Of a stretch of 64,000 nucleotides of DNA, positions 1 through 7,276 are shown one piece after another. A program made the translations under genes and the position numbers. The DNA comes from Flaviaestuariibacter flavus (GTDB lineage: Bacteria; Bacteroidota; Bacteroidia; Chitinophagales; Chitinophagaceae). The DNA lies in assembly GCF_004337505.1 (NCBI RefSeq), contig NZ_SJZI01000003.1, positions 62,001-126,000 of the forward strand, read 5' to 3'. The notes under the pieces are model-generated. The model was not told the DNA's origin. It saw only the letters and a program-made list of their open reading frames with translations, and searched no databases. Numbering within the stretch: the first letter of the stretch is position 1; every line of letters begins with the position of its first letter.

Positions 1-152
1 TCCTCCTCACCGCAGGACTATGGAATGCCACGCTCGCGCGCAGCGAGAAAGGCTTTTACGCGATGTCGTTTTTGCTGAGCATGTTCTCGGCCATCGTGGT
101 GCAGAAAAATACGCGCGACGCGCAGGGCGCCGACAGCCGGCGCGCGCAATAA
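1..152 (+). CDS. YiaA/YiaB-type two-helix membrane protein (3' end only)
   Basis: An open frame runs from the window edge to a TAA at 150-152 and encodes about 49 residues ending a protein. The visible part contains [18 protein letters not shown], then a hydrophobic helix and VQKNTRD. This is the pattern of the second helix of YiaA/YiaB family inner membrane proteins (short proteins with two helices per domain). The start lies outside the window. The stop is 8 bp from the stop of the convergent gene, with no terminator between them. Function of the family is unknown. The assignment rests on a short C-terminal segment. Confidence 0.6.
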   Translation, partial: LLTAGLWNATLARSEKGFYAMSFLLSMFSAIVVQKNTRDAQGADSRRAQ

Positions 153-160
153 ACGGCAGC

Positions 161-814
161 TCAGGTGTTTTTGTCCGCGACTTTCTCCGCCAGCTCTTCC
201 TGGTCTATGCCTTCGGGCAGGAAGAAGATCACCGGTGGCACCAGCAGGCAGGCGTAGGCGATCCAGATGTTTACCCAGGCCAGCAGCGCCGCGCCGGCAT
301 AGAGCATCATGCCGATGAAGCTCTTGCGGCGGGCGCGGTAGGAAACCTTCTGGATCTCGCGGTCGAGCTGCTTGTCGGTGTCGTGGTGCCGCAGGTGCCG
401 TATGAGGCTGTAGTGGCGCATCAACAGAAAAGAAGCGGCCTGGAAGGCCAGTATCCCTGCGTAGAGCGACACCGAAACTGCCAGGTGCGGGTTGGCGCTC
501 ACGATGCCGGTGCCGTAGGGAATGAGGCTCATAAAGAACAGCAGCAGGAAGTTGAACCAGAGCAGCGTGGTATCGGTATGCTCCAGCAGGTGAAACATAT
601 GGTGGTGGTTGCTCCAGGAGATGCCGATGATCATGAAGGAAAACGCATAGGCGGCCAGGTAAGGCAACTGCCCTTTCAGGTGGTGGAGTATCTCCCAGGA
701 GGTCCTGTCGGCGCCGGAAAGGTCGGGCAGGCGGAACTGCAGCACCATGACGGTGATGATGATCGATATGACACAATCGCTGAAGGCCTCCAGCCGGTTG
801 GTAGCAACTTTCAT
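161..814 (-). CDS. TMEM175/DUF1211 family membrane protein
   Basis: 217 residues. The N-terminus RLEAFSDCVISIIITVMVLQ contains the FSD motif of the first helix of TMEM175-type proteins, a family that includes potassium channels. Further helices follow at about residues 45-65, 80-105, 110-130 and 165-185, and SNHHHMFHLL resembles the conserved region after helix 2. Bacterial members have six helices and work as oligomers. The start at 814 is preferred because it places the FSD motif right after the initiator Met; an in-frame ATG at 859 would add 15 residues unlike the family. Family identity is seen in the sequence; channel activity is inferred. Confidence 0.8.
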   Translation of the reverse strand: MKVATNRLEAFSDCVISIIITVMVLQFRLPDLSGADRTSWEILHHLKGQLPYLAAYAFSFMIIGISWSNHHHMFHLLEHTDTTLLWFNFLLLFFMSLIPYGTGIVSANPHLAVSVSLYAGILAFQAASFLLMRHYSLIRHLRHHDTDKQLDREIQKVSYRARRKSFIGMMLYAGAALLAWVNIWIAYACLLVPPVIFFLPEGIDQEELAEKVADKNT

Positions 815-888
815 GTGGTTCGCGGGCAGGGCTTCAATTCGTATGCCATGAGCCTTCACCCGGTGCGGAGCGGACCGTTCATCCGGCG

Positions 889-1776
889 CTACCGTGTTCC
901 AAACTGCGCCGCGATGGTCCGTACCGCCTCCAGCACCCGCGTGAGCACGGGGTTGTGGTCGTCTTTGCGCCAGGCGGCATAGAGGCGCGTCTTGTGCGGC
1001 AGCTCAATAAAGCGCACACCCGGCGGGGCGCTGCGTGCGTAAGATGCCGGCATTACCGATACACCGAGGCCGCGGGCCACCAGGCTCAGCACCATGCCGC
1101 CAAAATCCGACTCGATCCGCACGTCGGGGCTGATGCCGTAGCTGTCGAAGAGGCGGCGCAGCGAGGCCACGTAAAAGGTTTTGTGGTGAAGGCCCGGCAG
1201 GATAAAAGGCTCATCGCTCACCTGCTGCAGGCTGCTGAAGTTTTCCTGGGTGAGGCGGTGCCCTTCGGGTATGATGAGCGCGAAGGGCTCGTCGTACAGC
1301 GGCTCCGACCGCAGCGCGGCGTTCTCGGCCGGGTCGCGGCGGAAGGCGATGTCCATCTGGTAATTGAGCAGCAGCTGCTCGAAGGAGATATCGGTGGGCT
1401 CCACCAGCTCGATCTTGACCGCCGGCGCCTCCCGCGCCAGGTGCGCGATGAGCTCGGGCAGGAAGGCATAGGTGGTGGAGCCGGGGTAGCCGATGCGGAG
1501 AAAGCCCTGCGCGCCCTCGTGGATGCTGCGCGCCTGGCGGTGGATGCGCTCCACTTCCTCGAGCATCCGCGTCCACTGCCCGGCCAGGAAGGCACCCGCC
1601 GGCGTCAGCTTCACGCTGCGCTTGCTCCGCTCAAAGAGTTGTACGCCCAGCTCCTCCTCGAGGGCCTTGATCTGCCGGCTCAGGGCCGACTGGGTAATGA
1701 ACAACTTCTCGGCCGTGTTCCAGAAATGGAGCTCGCGGGAGAGGGCCAGGAAGTATTCGATCTGCAGCAGTTCCAT
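889..1776 (-). CDS. LysR family transcriptional regulator
   Basis: 295 residues with the usual LysR layout: an N-terminal winged helix-turn-helix (about residues 1-60, with QIEYFLALSRELHF and FITQSALSRQIKALEEELG) followed by a two-lobe substrate-binding domain (about 90-290). The start at 1776 gives the canonical MELLQIEYF beginning; an ATG ten codons upstream is less likely. It is divergent from the acetyltransferase gene, with 80 bp between the starts, so it may regulate that gene, itself, or both. LysR proteins bind a small effector and act on such divergent promoters. The effector cannot be read from the sequence. Confidence 0.92.
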   Translation of the reverse strand: MELLQIEYFLALSRELHFWNTAEKLFITQSALSRQIKALEEELGVQLFERSKRSVKLTPAGAFLAGQWTRMLEEVERIHRQARSIHEGAQGFLRIGYPGSTTYAFLPELIAHLAREAPAVKIELVEPTDISFEQLLLNYQMDIAFRRDPAENAALRSEPLYDEPFALIIPEGHRLTQENFSSLQQVSDEPFILPGLHHKTFYVASLRRLFDSYGISPDVRIESDFGGMVLSLVARGLGVSVMPASYARSAPPGVRFIELPHKTRLYAAWRKDDHNPVLTRVLEAVRTIAAQFGTR

Positions 1777-1856
1777 AAGCGGTGATGCATTTGGCGCATT
1801 AATCAATGAAGAACCGGCATTGCCCGGCCCCTTGCGAAGTACGTGCTTTGCATAAC

Positions 1857-2375
1857 ATGGAAGGGATCGAAATCAGAAGAGCAACGGCAGCCGACCTAAG
1901 CGCGCTGCAGCAGGTGGGTCGGCAAACCTTTGCCGAAACCTTTTCGGATACCAACACCGAGGAAAATATGCGGCGCTACCTCGCCGAGAGCTTTGCTGCG
2001 CAGAAGCTGACAGCGGAACTGAATGCGCCCCATTCGGAATTCTACTTCGCCGTGCTGAACGGCGCCGTGGCCGGCTACCTGAAGGTGAACAGCGGTCCCG
2101 CGCAGACCGGGCTGCAGGAAGCCGGAGCGCTCGAGATCGAGCGGATCTATGTGCTCCGGGAGTTCCAGGCTAAGAAGATCGGGCAGCTGCTGTTTGAAAA
2201 AGCAGTCCGTGTAGCGCGGCAGCAAGGCGCGGCTTACGTGTGGCTGGGTGTGTGGGAAGAAAATGAAAAGGCGATCGACTTCTATAAAAAGAATGGCTTT
2301 GTCGCCTTCGACAAGCACCTCTTCCGGCTGGGCAACGACGTGCAGACCGACATCTTAATGAAATTAAAACTGTAG
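1857..2375 (+). CDS. GNAT family N-acetyltransferase
   Basis: 172 residues with a complete GNAT fold: MEGIEIRRATAADLSALQQVG at the N-terminus, the beta-4 strand ALEIERIYVLREFQAKKIG with the Q/RxxG-like acetyl-CoA pyrophosphate loop, and the C-terminal ENEKAIDFYKKNGF helix-strand. Such proteins transfer an acetyl group from acetyl-CoA to an amine; the acceptor here is unknown. The start at 1857 is chosen because the upstream in-frame extension has no GNAT similarity. The next gene starts 3 bp after the stop, so the two are probably co-transcribed. Confidence 0.88.
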   Translation: MEGIEIRRATAADLSALQQVGRQTFAETFSDTNTEENMRRYLAESFAAQKLTAELNAPHSEFYFAVLNGAVAGYLKVNSGPAQTGLQEAGALEIERIYVLREFQAKKIGQLLFEKAVRVARQQGAAYVWLGVWEENEKAIDFYKKNGFVAFDKHLFRLGNDVQTDILMKLKL

Positions 2376-2378
2376 GCT

Positions 2379-2633
2379 ATGGCAATCGCACAGAAATACG
2401 TGGTGGAAGGAATCGGCTGGACGGGTGCCCTGTGCTCGCTGTCGGCCTATGCGGGCAACAGTCTCGGCGCCATCGCCAGCCAGTCGGTGACCTACCTGTT
2501 GCTGAACATCATCGGCTGCGCCTGCCTGATCTTTTACGCGGTGTCGAAAAAGGCCCATGCCAGCTGGGTGCTCAACAGCATCTGGCTGCTGTTTACCGCC
2601 ATCGCATTGTTGCGGGTGTGGAACGGCAGTTAA
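2379..2633 (+). CDS. small CBU_0592-like membrane protein
   Basis: 84 residues with three hydrophobic segments (about 10-28, 36-54 and 62-80). The pattern GWTGALCSLSAYAGNSLG, then YLLLNIIGCACLIFYAVS and SIWLLFTAIALLR, matches the small CBU_0592-type membrane proteins found across bacteria, which have no known function. It follows the acetyltransferase gene by 3 bp. Its TAA overlaps the TAA of the convergent pseudouridine synthase gene inside the shared bases TTAA, so there is no room for a separate terminator. Confidence 0.7.
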   Translation: MAIAQKYVVEGIGWTGALCSLSAYAGNSLGAIASQSVTYLLLNIIGCACLIFYAVSKKAHASWVLNSIWLLFTAIALLRVWNGS

Positions 2634-3235
2634 TCCGGCACCGGTATTCCCAGCCCGCCAAAGAAAGTTTCCGCGTCCAGCTCGCGCACCGCGCCCGGCT
2701 GCAGATCGCCGAGCTCGAGGCCCGAGATGGAGGTGCGCAGCAGGCGGATGCAGGGATGGCCGACGACGCGAACCATTTTGCGTACCTGGTGAAAGCGCCC
2801 TTCGGTGAGGCTGATCTTCAGCCAGCTGGTAGGAACGTATGGATTGTATTTATACGGCGAAGGAAAATAGTGCGGCGGCCCCGGCACGGCTTCTACAGTG
2901 CAAGGTGCGGAGGTGAAGGTGCGGCCGCCTTCGATCAGGAACGGCACACCGGTACGCAGGCGCTCCAGGTCGGCTTCGTCGGGTACGCCTTTTACCTCCA
3001 CATGATATACCCGCGGGTGCGGCACCGCCCCCTGGAAAAGCAGCTTCGTCATCCGTTTGTCGGTGGTGAGCAGCAGCAGGCCCTCCGACTCCAGGTCGAG
3101 GCGGCCCAAGGCATGCGTGCCTTCGGGAAAAGCGAAGCCGAGGTCGCCGAGCAGCCGCTGTGGGTAGGGGCTCACGAACTGCGAGAGCACGCCGTGGGGC
3201 TTGTGGAGGAGGAAATAACGGAAGGGAAGGGGCAT
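2630..3235 (-). CDS. RsuA/RluE-family pseudouridine synthase
   Basis: 201 residues. The catalytic motif GRLDLESEGLLLLT (about residues 43-56, catalytic Asp in GRLD) and the later motif LTEGRFHQVRKM define the RsuA/RluB/E/F group. There is no N-terminal S4 domain: the protein begins directly with FRYFLLHKPHGVLSQ, like RluE, which modifies U2457 of 23S rRNA in E. coli. The enzyme converts a specific uridine of rRNA to pseudouridine. The target here is inferred from domain layout only. It diverges from the DUF1801 gene across a short spacer that holds a period-8 repeat. Confidence 0.88.
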   Translation of the reverse strand: MPLPFRYFLLHKPHGVLSQFVSPYPQRLLGDLGFAFPEGTHALGRLDLESEGLLLLTTDKRMTKLLFQGAVPHPRVYHVEVKGVPDEADLERLRTGVPFLIEGGRTFTSAPCTVEAVPGPPHYFPSPYKYNPYVPTSWLKISLTEGRFHQVRKMVRVVGHPCIRLLRTSISGLELGDLQPGAVRELDAETFFGGLGIPVPD

Positions 3236-3262
3236 GGGGCAAAGAACGGAAACAACCCGGAT

Positions 3263-3294
3263 CTGAGGTTCTGAGGTTCCGGGGTTCTGGGGTT
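3263..3294. repeat. period-8 repeat, family A (unit TCTGAGGT)
   Basis: Four adjacent 8-bp units read TCTGAGGT, TCTGAGGT, TCCGGGGT and TCTGGGGT. The same family occurs at 15038-15060, 15554-15587, 20473-20500 and 52824-52852, in both orientations. Here it lies between the divergent pseudouridine synthase and DUF1801 genes. Confidence 0.85.
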
Positions 3295-3338
3295 GGTTGT
3301 GGGCAGGAGCCGCTATCTTGGGCCTGCAAACTAAAGCT

Positions 3339-3674
3339 ATGAATCCCGAAGTGACTGCCTATATCGCCGCCGCGCCCGAAGGGCAGCAGGCCTTGCTGGA
3401 AGCCATCCGCCGCCTCGTGCACGAAGCGCTGCCGGGCGTGCAGGAAGACTTTAAATGGAGCCGGCCCGTCTTCCGCGCGGGGCGCGACTTTGCCTACCTC
3501 AAAACACAAAAGAGCTATGTGACCTTTGGCTTCTACGATGCCGGCGGCCTTGAAGATCCGCAGGGGCTGCTGGAAGGCACGGGCAAGCAGATGCGGCACA
3601 TCAAGCTGCGGAATGAAGGCGACCTGGCAAAGGCCCCGCTGAAGGAGTGGATCCGGGCGGCGGCGATCAGATAG
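3339..3674 (+). CDS. DUF1801 domain protein
   Basis: 111 residues: MNPEVTAYIAAAPEGQQALLEAIRRLVHEALPGVQEDFKWSRPVF at the N-terminus, then YLKTQKSYVTFGFY and a C-terminal GTGKQMRHIKLRN segment. This is the DUF1801 (YdhG-like, frataxin-like fold) family, whose biochemical role is not established. The start at 3339 follows a near-consensus -7 element (TATCTTGG) at 3314-3321. The gene stands alone; downstream to 3846 is non-coding with CGCAGAG-type repeats. Confidence 0.85.
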   Translation: MNPEVTAYIAAAPEGQQALLEAIRRLVHEALPGVQEDFKWSRPVFRAGRDFAYLKTQKSYVTFGFYDAGGLEDPQGLLEGTGKQMRHIKLRNEGDLAKAPLKEWIRAAAIR

Positions 3675-3695
3675 CGTTTCTCTCGGGGAATTTTC

Positions 3696-3735
3696 TCGCA
3701 GAGGGCACAGCGCGTTCCGCAGAGTGCACAGAGCC
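3696..3735. repeat. CGCAGAG-type intergenic repeat
   Basis: Two related blocks, CGCAGAGGGCACAG and CGCAGAGTGCACAG, are repeated about 23 bp apart just downstream of the DUF1801 gene. Similar wording (AACGCAG, CGCAG) recurs in the inverted arms at 49424-49520. Confidence 0.5.
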
Positions 3736-3846
3736 TGTTCTTCGCTTACAGTTTTTGGAGATTGACCTGCAGGTTCCTGCTGTCCCACGCCATCGGCTTG
3801 CCGCCACTGCCGGCACTTTCTTCCTCCTTCGTATCTTTCCCGCACT

Positions 3847-4158
3847 ATGGCCCGACCCATCAAAGAAGAAGAACGCGCGCTCATCGCCTACCTGCTCACG
3901 AAAGTGAAAGACGGGCAGCGCTACGCCATCCCCGACGACGTGGAAAGCCTCGGCGAGGCCGGCATCCAGTTCACACAAAAAGGCGAGCACGCCGCCGACC
4001 TGGTGGAAGCCGAGTACACCGACTCCGACGGCCGCGCCGTGTTCATCACCCTCACCGCCAACGACGCCGGCGCGCTCTACGAGCTCGATCTCTGGAAGGT
4101 CGACTTCAGCCGGCTGCAATCTTATCCCACTCCGGGCGAGATCCGCTTCGAGGAATAG
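3847..4158 (+). CDS. small conserved protein, DUF6984-like
   Basis: 103 residues: MARPIKEEERALIAYLLTKV, a central acidic segment, and YELDLWKVDFSRLQSYP near the end. No signal peptide or membrane segment. The layout (RPxxEEExxLIxxLL at the start, ELDLWKxDFxxLxxxP at the end) resembles the DUF6984 group of small soluble proteins, with no known function. A near-consensus -7 element (TATCTTTC, 3830-3837) lies just upstream. Family placement is from memory of the pattern and is moderate. Confidence 0.6.
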   Translation: MARPIKEEERALIAYLLTKVKDGQRYAIPDDVESLGEAGIQFTQKGEHAADLVEAEYTDSDGRAVFITLTANDAGALYELDLWKVDFSRLQSYPTPGEIRFEE

Positions 4159-4183
4159 CTGCGGCGGCGGCAGGCGGCCTTTG

Positions 4184-4327
4184 CACACGACGGCAAGACG
4201 GCGCTACAACACGACGTTTTGTATCTTATGGTGCTGCCGGATGTCGCTCAACTGCTTCTACGCAGGTAAATGCCCGCCTGCAGAAAAAAATATTTTCGTC
4301 GTGCCTTCGTATCGTTGTGCCGTCGTG
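4184..4327. repeat. inverted pair of period-8 repeat arms, family F
   Basis: Left arm 4184-4215 has four 8-bp units ending in GAC/TAC (CACACGAC, GGCAAGAC, GGCGCTAC, AACACGAC). Right arm 4296-4327 has four 8-bp units (TCGTCGTG, CCTTCGTA, TCGTTGTG, CCGTCGTG) that are broadly the reverse complement. The centre is 80 bp. A second copy of this family lies at 60135-60238, after leuS. Confidence 0.85.
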
Positions 4328-4330
4328 AAT

Positions 4331-4358
4331 AAAGAGCCGCCCCAGGGGGCGGCTCTTT
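4331..4358. terminator. bidirectional terminator
   Basis: Perfect 13-bp stem AAAGAGCCGCCCC with its complement, two-base loop, and A/T runs on both sides. It lies between the DUF6984-like gene on the plus strand and a small possible gene on the minus strand. Confidence 0.85.
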
Positions 4359-4378
4359 GCTTTATCCTCAGTGACGTA

Positions 4379-4528
4379 TCAGGCTTCGCTGCCAGAGGTT
4401 GCGGCGGGTTGGGTGAGCTTGTCGTGGAACTCCTCGGTGATCTGGTTGACGGCAGTTATGATGCCCAGCCAGGGCTCGGCAGTGCAGTTGTACGCGCTTT
4501 CCGATTGCTTCATCAAGACCGCGCACAT
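4379..4528 (-). CDS. possible small protein, 49 residues
   Basis: A short frame begins MCAVLMKQSESAYNCTAEP and ends TQPAATSGSEA. A second possible start is the Met at 4513 (44 residues). The stop lies 21 bp before the bidirectional terminator at 4331-4358, the position expected for a real transcript end. The composition (amphipathic ITAVNQITEEFHDKL) reads like protein rather than the junk of the other frames. No family is recognised and there is no further support, so it may also be a fragment of a decayed gene. Confidence 0.35.
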   Translation of the reverse strand: MCAVLMKQSESAYNCTAEPWLGIITAVNQITEEFHDKLTQPAATSGSEA

Positions 4529-4639
4529 GAGCCAGGCTGCGGTCTTTAAGTTGTAAATTCATATAGTTCAACGCATGGCGCAAAGCCCCGGTCGTTAACT
4601 GCAACCCTGACAGCATTCTTCACAATAAAAATGTAGATC

Positions 4640-4948
4640 ATGCATGCCCAAATAATCACGTATCAGTTAAAGGATATTTCGCAGGCGGATTATCTAAAAA
4701 AGATGGTTGATCCGGATGCTCCTGTCCTGGCTAATGTAAATGGACTCATATCAAAGGTTTGGTTGGCAAATGAAGAGAAAAACACTTTTGGAGGTTTTTA
4801 CTTGTGGGAAAGCAAGGAAGCTATGGAAACCTTCATGCACTCAGACCTTGTAAAGACTGTTGTAAGCCGGCCATTTGTTACCAACGTTTCCTCGGTTGAT
4901 TACACAGTAAACGAAGTAGCATCAAAAATTACCCGTGGAGTGAAATAG
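4640..4948 (+). CDS. YdhR-like monooxygenase-fold protein
   Basis: 102 residues: MHAQIITYQLKDISQADYLK at the start, then NGLISKVWLANEEKNTFGGFYLWES, a pattern of the dimeric alpha-beta barrel proteins related to YdhR and antibiotic-biosynthesis monooxygenases. These small soluble proteins dimerise and often act on aromatic substrates; the substrate here is unknown. The base composition is clearly richer in A and T than the surrounding genes, which suggests recent acquisition together with the next gene. It stands alone. Confidence 0.7.
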   Translation: MHAQIITYQLKDISQADYLKKMVDPDAPVLANVNGLISKVWLANEEKNTFGGFYLWESKEAMETFMHSDLVKTVVSRPFVTNVSSVDYTVNEVASKITRGVK

Positions 4949-5125
4949 TCCGCCCGAATAAAGCTTACAAAAGGAGTGGTTATCTATTTTAATAGGTAGA
5001 CACTCGCTTTGTTTTTAGTGAATCCAGGTTGGAAAAAAGCAGCTGTTAACGCCCTGCCGCGCCTCGTTACCGGCACGGATTTGTTTCAGGATTGCAGGTG
5101 GATTCCGGCACTCTATACCGGCAGG

Positions 5126-5560
5126 CTACTCCTCCTTCTCCGGAAAAGGCTTTATGTTGGGTTTTGAAATAATCTTCACATCGTCCGGTATCGATATATC
5201 AAACAGACTTTGCCACGCGCCGGAGATCCGTTGTGGTGCGAACTCAAATTCACGGCTGAAATGCCGCCAGTTCCGGAGTAAGAAACAATAGAGCTCCGGG
5301 TTGAATCTTACGCCGGCAGCGTGTTCATCTCCTTTTTTCATCGGCCTTATTTTCCATAATTCAACAATGCATAAGGCCTTGCCGGCATTGGGGCCAACGG
5401 AGTTTGTTTTACCGCAGCAGATAACGATATCGCCGCGGTACTTAAAAGTCCGGTACCGGGTTTCGATTGTCTTTTTCCCGTTCTTTATCCAGTCCGCATA
5501 GGGCGCGCCGGGATAATCGTTCATGATCAGCGCCTTGTATATTCTTTGCTTTTCCGCCAT
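5126..5560 (-). CDS. ASCH domain protein
   Basis: 144 residues. The segment WIKNGKKTIETRYRTFKYRGDIVICC carries the GxKxxExR pattern of the ASCH (PUA-like) fold, followed by ALCIVELWKIRPM. ASCH proteins are RNA-binding or act on modified nucleosides; one characterised member (E. coli YqfB) is an N4-acetylcytidine amidohydrolase. The function of this member is not known. Like its neighbour at 4640 it has a lower GC content than the rest of the window. It is followed by no recognisable terminator. Confidence 0.82.
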   Translation of the reverse strand: MAEKQRIYKALIMNDYPGAPYADWIKNGKKTIETRYRTFKYRGDIVICCGKTNSVGPNAGKALCIVELWKIRPMKKGDEHAAGVRFNPELYCFLLRNWRHFSREFEFAPQRISGAWQSLFDISIPDDVKIISKPNIKPFPEKEE

Positions 5561-5866
5561 GGAGATCGGTATTAATATTCCCGGAGCCGGGGAATCCTCA
5601 GCTGACGAAAGTTACGGCCTGGAACACCGACTTGCTACGATGCGGCCAATGCAGAGGGGCCGAACACGTAATCGCTGTTGAACCGATTTACTCAAGTTGC
5701 GGTGAAGGGTCACGGTCAGCCGCTACTTCAGCTAGCCGGCAGGCCGCGCACCAAAGTCTGGCCGGCAGCCCGCGAACATATCGAAACATCGTACATTCAT
5801 CCCCGCCGAAACGCAAACCGGATCGTTTGCAGCGGCCCGAAAACAAAAAACAACAATTACAACCTT
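5561..5866. other. 306-bp gap without a recognised gene
   Basis: No convincing coding frame, hairpin or consensus promoter was found. A frame continues upstream of the RibD-C gene but its codons do not look like a protein extension. The stretch may be remnant sequence next to the low-GC patch. Confidence 0.5.
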
Positions 5867-6436
5867 ATGAGAAAGATAATCTCCTTCATGCACATTTCTC
5901 TTGATGGCTTTGTAGCCGGACCGAACGGCGAAATGAACTGGATCAATGTGGGTGAAGAGCTTTTCGACCACATCGGCCGGCGGGTGAGCCAGACGGACAG
6001 CGCCTTGTACGGACGGGTTACTTACGAGATGATGGAAGGCTACTGGCCCACCGCGGGCGACGAGCCGGATGCCTCCAGCCACGACATCCAGCACTCTAAG
6101 TGGTATAACGGGGCGCACAAGATCGTTTTGTCAAAAACGCTGAATGGTGCCGACCTGGCGAATACGACCGTTATCAGCGATAACCTTGCCGACAAAATCA
6201 ATGCGATCAGGCAAAAGGAAGGCAGCGAGATCCTGGTCTTCGGCAGCCCCACGGCAACGCATGCATTGATGGAGCAGAACCTGGTGGACGGCTACTGGCT
6301 TTTTGTGAACCCGGTGATCCTCGGCGAGGGGATTCCGCTGTTTACCGGCAACACCGGGAAAGTAAAGCTGCAGCTGGAGGCCACCCGTCAGTTTGCCAGC
6401 GGGGTAACGGAGCTTAGTTACACCGTGAACCGGTAA
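5867..6436 (+). CDS. dihydrofolate reductase-like RibD C-terminal domain protein
   Basis: 189 residues. It begins MRKIISFMHISLDGFVAGPNGEMNWI, the typical start of stand-alone RibD-C proteins, and continues with DSALYGRVTYEMMEGYWP, the KIVLSKTL strand, EGSEILVFGSPTATHALM (nucleotide-binding glycine region) and VNPVILGEGIPLF. These share the fold of dihydrofolate reductase and probably reduce a small molecule with NADPH, but the substrate is unknown. The start at 5867 is where family similarity begins. It is a single gene, followed by a palindromic repeat region. Confidence 0.9.
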   Translation: MRKIISFMHISLDGFVAGPNGEMNWINVGEELFDHIGRRVSQTDSALYGRVTYEMMEGYWPTAGDEPDASSHDIQHSKWYNGAHKIVLSKTLNGADLANTTVISDNLADKINAIRQKEGSEILVFGSPTATHALMEQNLVDGYWLFVNPVILGEGIPLFTGNTGKVKLQLEATRQFASGVTELSYTVNR

Positions 6437-6596
6437 TCTGCCGGATACGATTTCTGTCAAGCTCGTGCAGGGCCTCGTGCCTTTAATGGCGTAACTTACT
6501 AAGAGCCGGCTTCGGCCAAAACGCCGCCCGCTTACGTAAAGGTTTTCTTTAGCTATTTTCCGGAGCAGCGATGGAATAAGATCGCGGCCGCAAGCG

Positions 6597-6708
6597 ATCG
6601 GGATGACAAGGTCTCAAGGTGGTAACAGGGCGGCCCGTGGTGCGGCTCCGGGCTTCGCGACTGCCGCCCGGGCAGCCCGGTAAATTATCCTGGGCTTGTC
6701 ATCCCGAT
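6597..6708. repeat. palindromic element with 14-bp inverted arms
   Basis: The 14-bp arms ATCGGGATGACAAG (6597-6610) and its exact complement (6695-6708) enclose a GC-rich centre that itself contains inverted segments (CCGGGC/GCCCGG). The right arm is followed by GCGCAGCATTGGGATCT. Elements with CTTGTCATCCCGATGCGCAGCAT wording are a familiar intergenic palindrome type in Bacteroidota. It fills most of the gap 6437-6764. Confidence 0.75.
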
Positions 6709-6764
6709 GCGCAGCATTGGGATCTGGATCCGGCGATTTGGAGACGACTTCTAAACCTTCCTGC

Positions 6765-7178
6765 ATGAAACTCGAATACCTCAATGATATCACTGCCGGT
6801 GGCAAATACCCGCTGGCCGACCCGGACAAACTGATCCGGCTTTACGCCTTCACGCCGCTGGAGGCGCGGGAGCTGTGCCGGGCGATCGGGGAGCAGCTGG
6901 TGAGCGGTCATGGCCGGGTGGAGGTGCACGGGCTCAACTTCGTGCAGGCGCTCAACTGCACGCTTACACTGATCGCGGCCGATAAAAACGAAGGCATCGC
7001 GCTGCCGGCCGACGGCAAAAACTTTCGCTGCCTGCTCACCCGGGAGGCCTACACCACGATGGCCAGCCTCGTGGGACATTTCGCAAACCCGGGGCATGCG
7101 CTGATCGGTTACCACTGGCTCTACGTCGCCGATGAGGAACAGGTGGACCTGCTGCTTTCGCCGCGCGGCACCTGGTGA
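6765..7178 (+). CDS. conserved hypothetical protein, 137 residues
   Basis: Not recognised. The start at 6765 gives MKLEYLNDITAGGKYPLADP; upstream codons run into the palindromic repeat. The protein is soluble, without signal peptide. Notable segments are LIRLYAFTPLEARELCRAIGEQL, where it looks helical, VEVHGLNFVQALNCTLTLIAAD and HALIGYHWLYVADEEQVDLLLSP. The codon use matches the neighbouring real genes, and the frame ends with a TGA before the receptor promoter. A role cannot be given. Confidence 0.65.
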   Translation: MKLEYLNDITAGGKYPLADPDKLIRLYAFTPLEARELCRAIGEQLVSGHGRVEVHGLNFVQALNCTLTLIAADKNEGIALPADGKNFRCLLTREAYTTMASLVGHFANPGHALIGYHWLYVADEEQVDLLLSPRGTW

Positions 7179-7276
7179 ATGGCCGCGCTGCATAACATTC
7201 CCGTAACAATCGCTTCACACACCGGTAACTGACGCGTAACGGCGCCGTAACACCCGCTTGGGAGCTTTGCGGGCAA

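Noticed and set aside
4368-4616. 82-codon minus-strand frame over the small gene region
   Set aside because: Its translation is a low-quality mix rich in His and Arg; the overlapping 49-codon frame reads much better.
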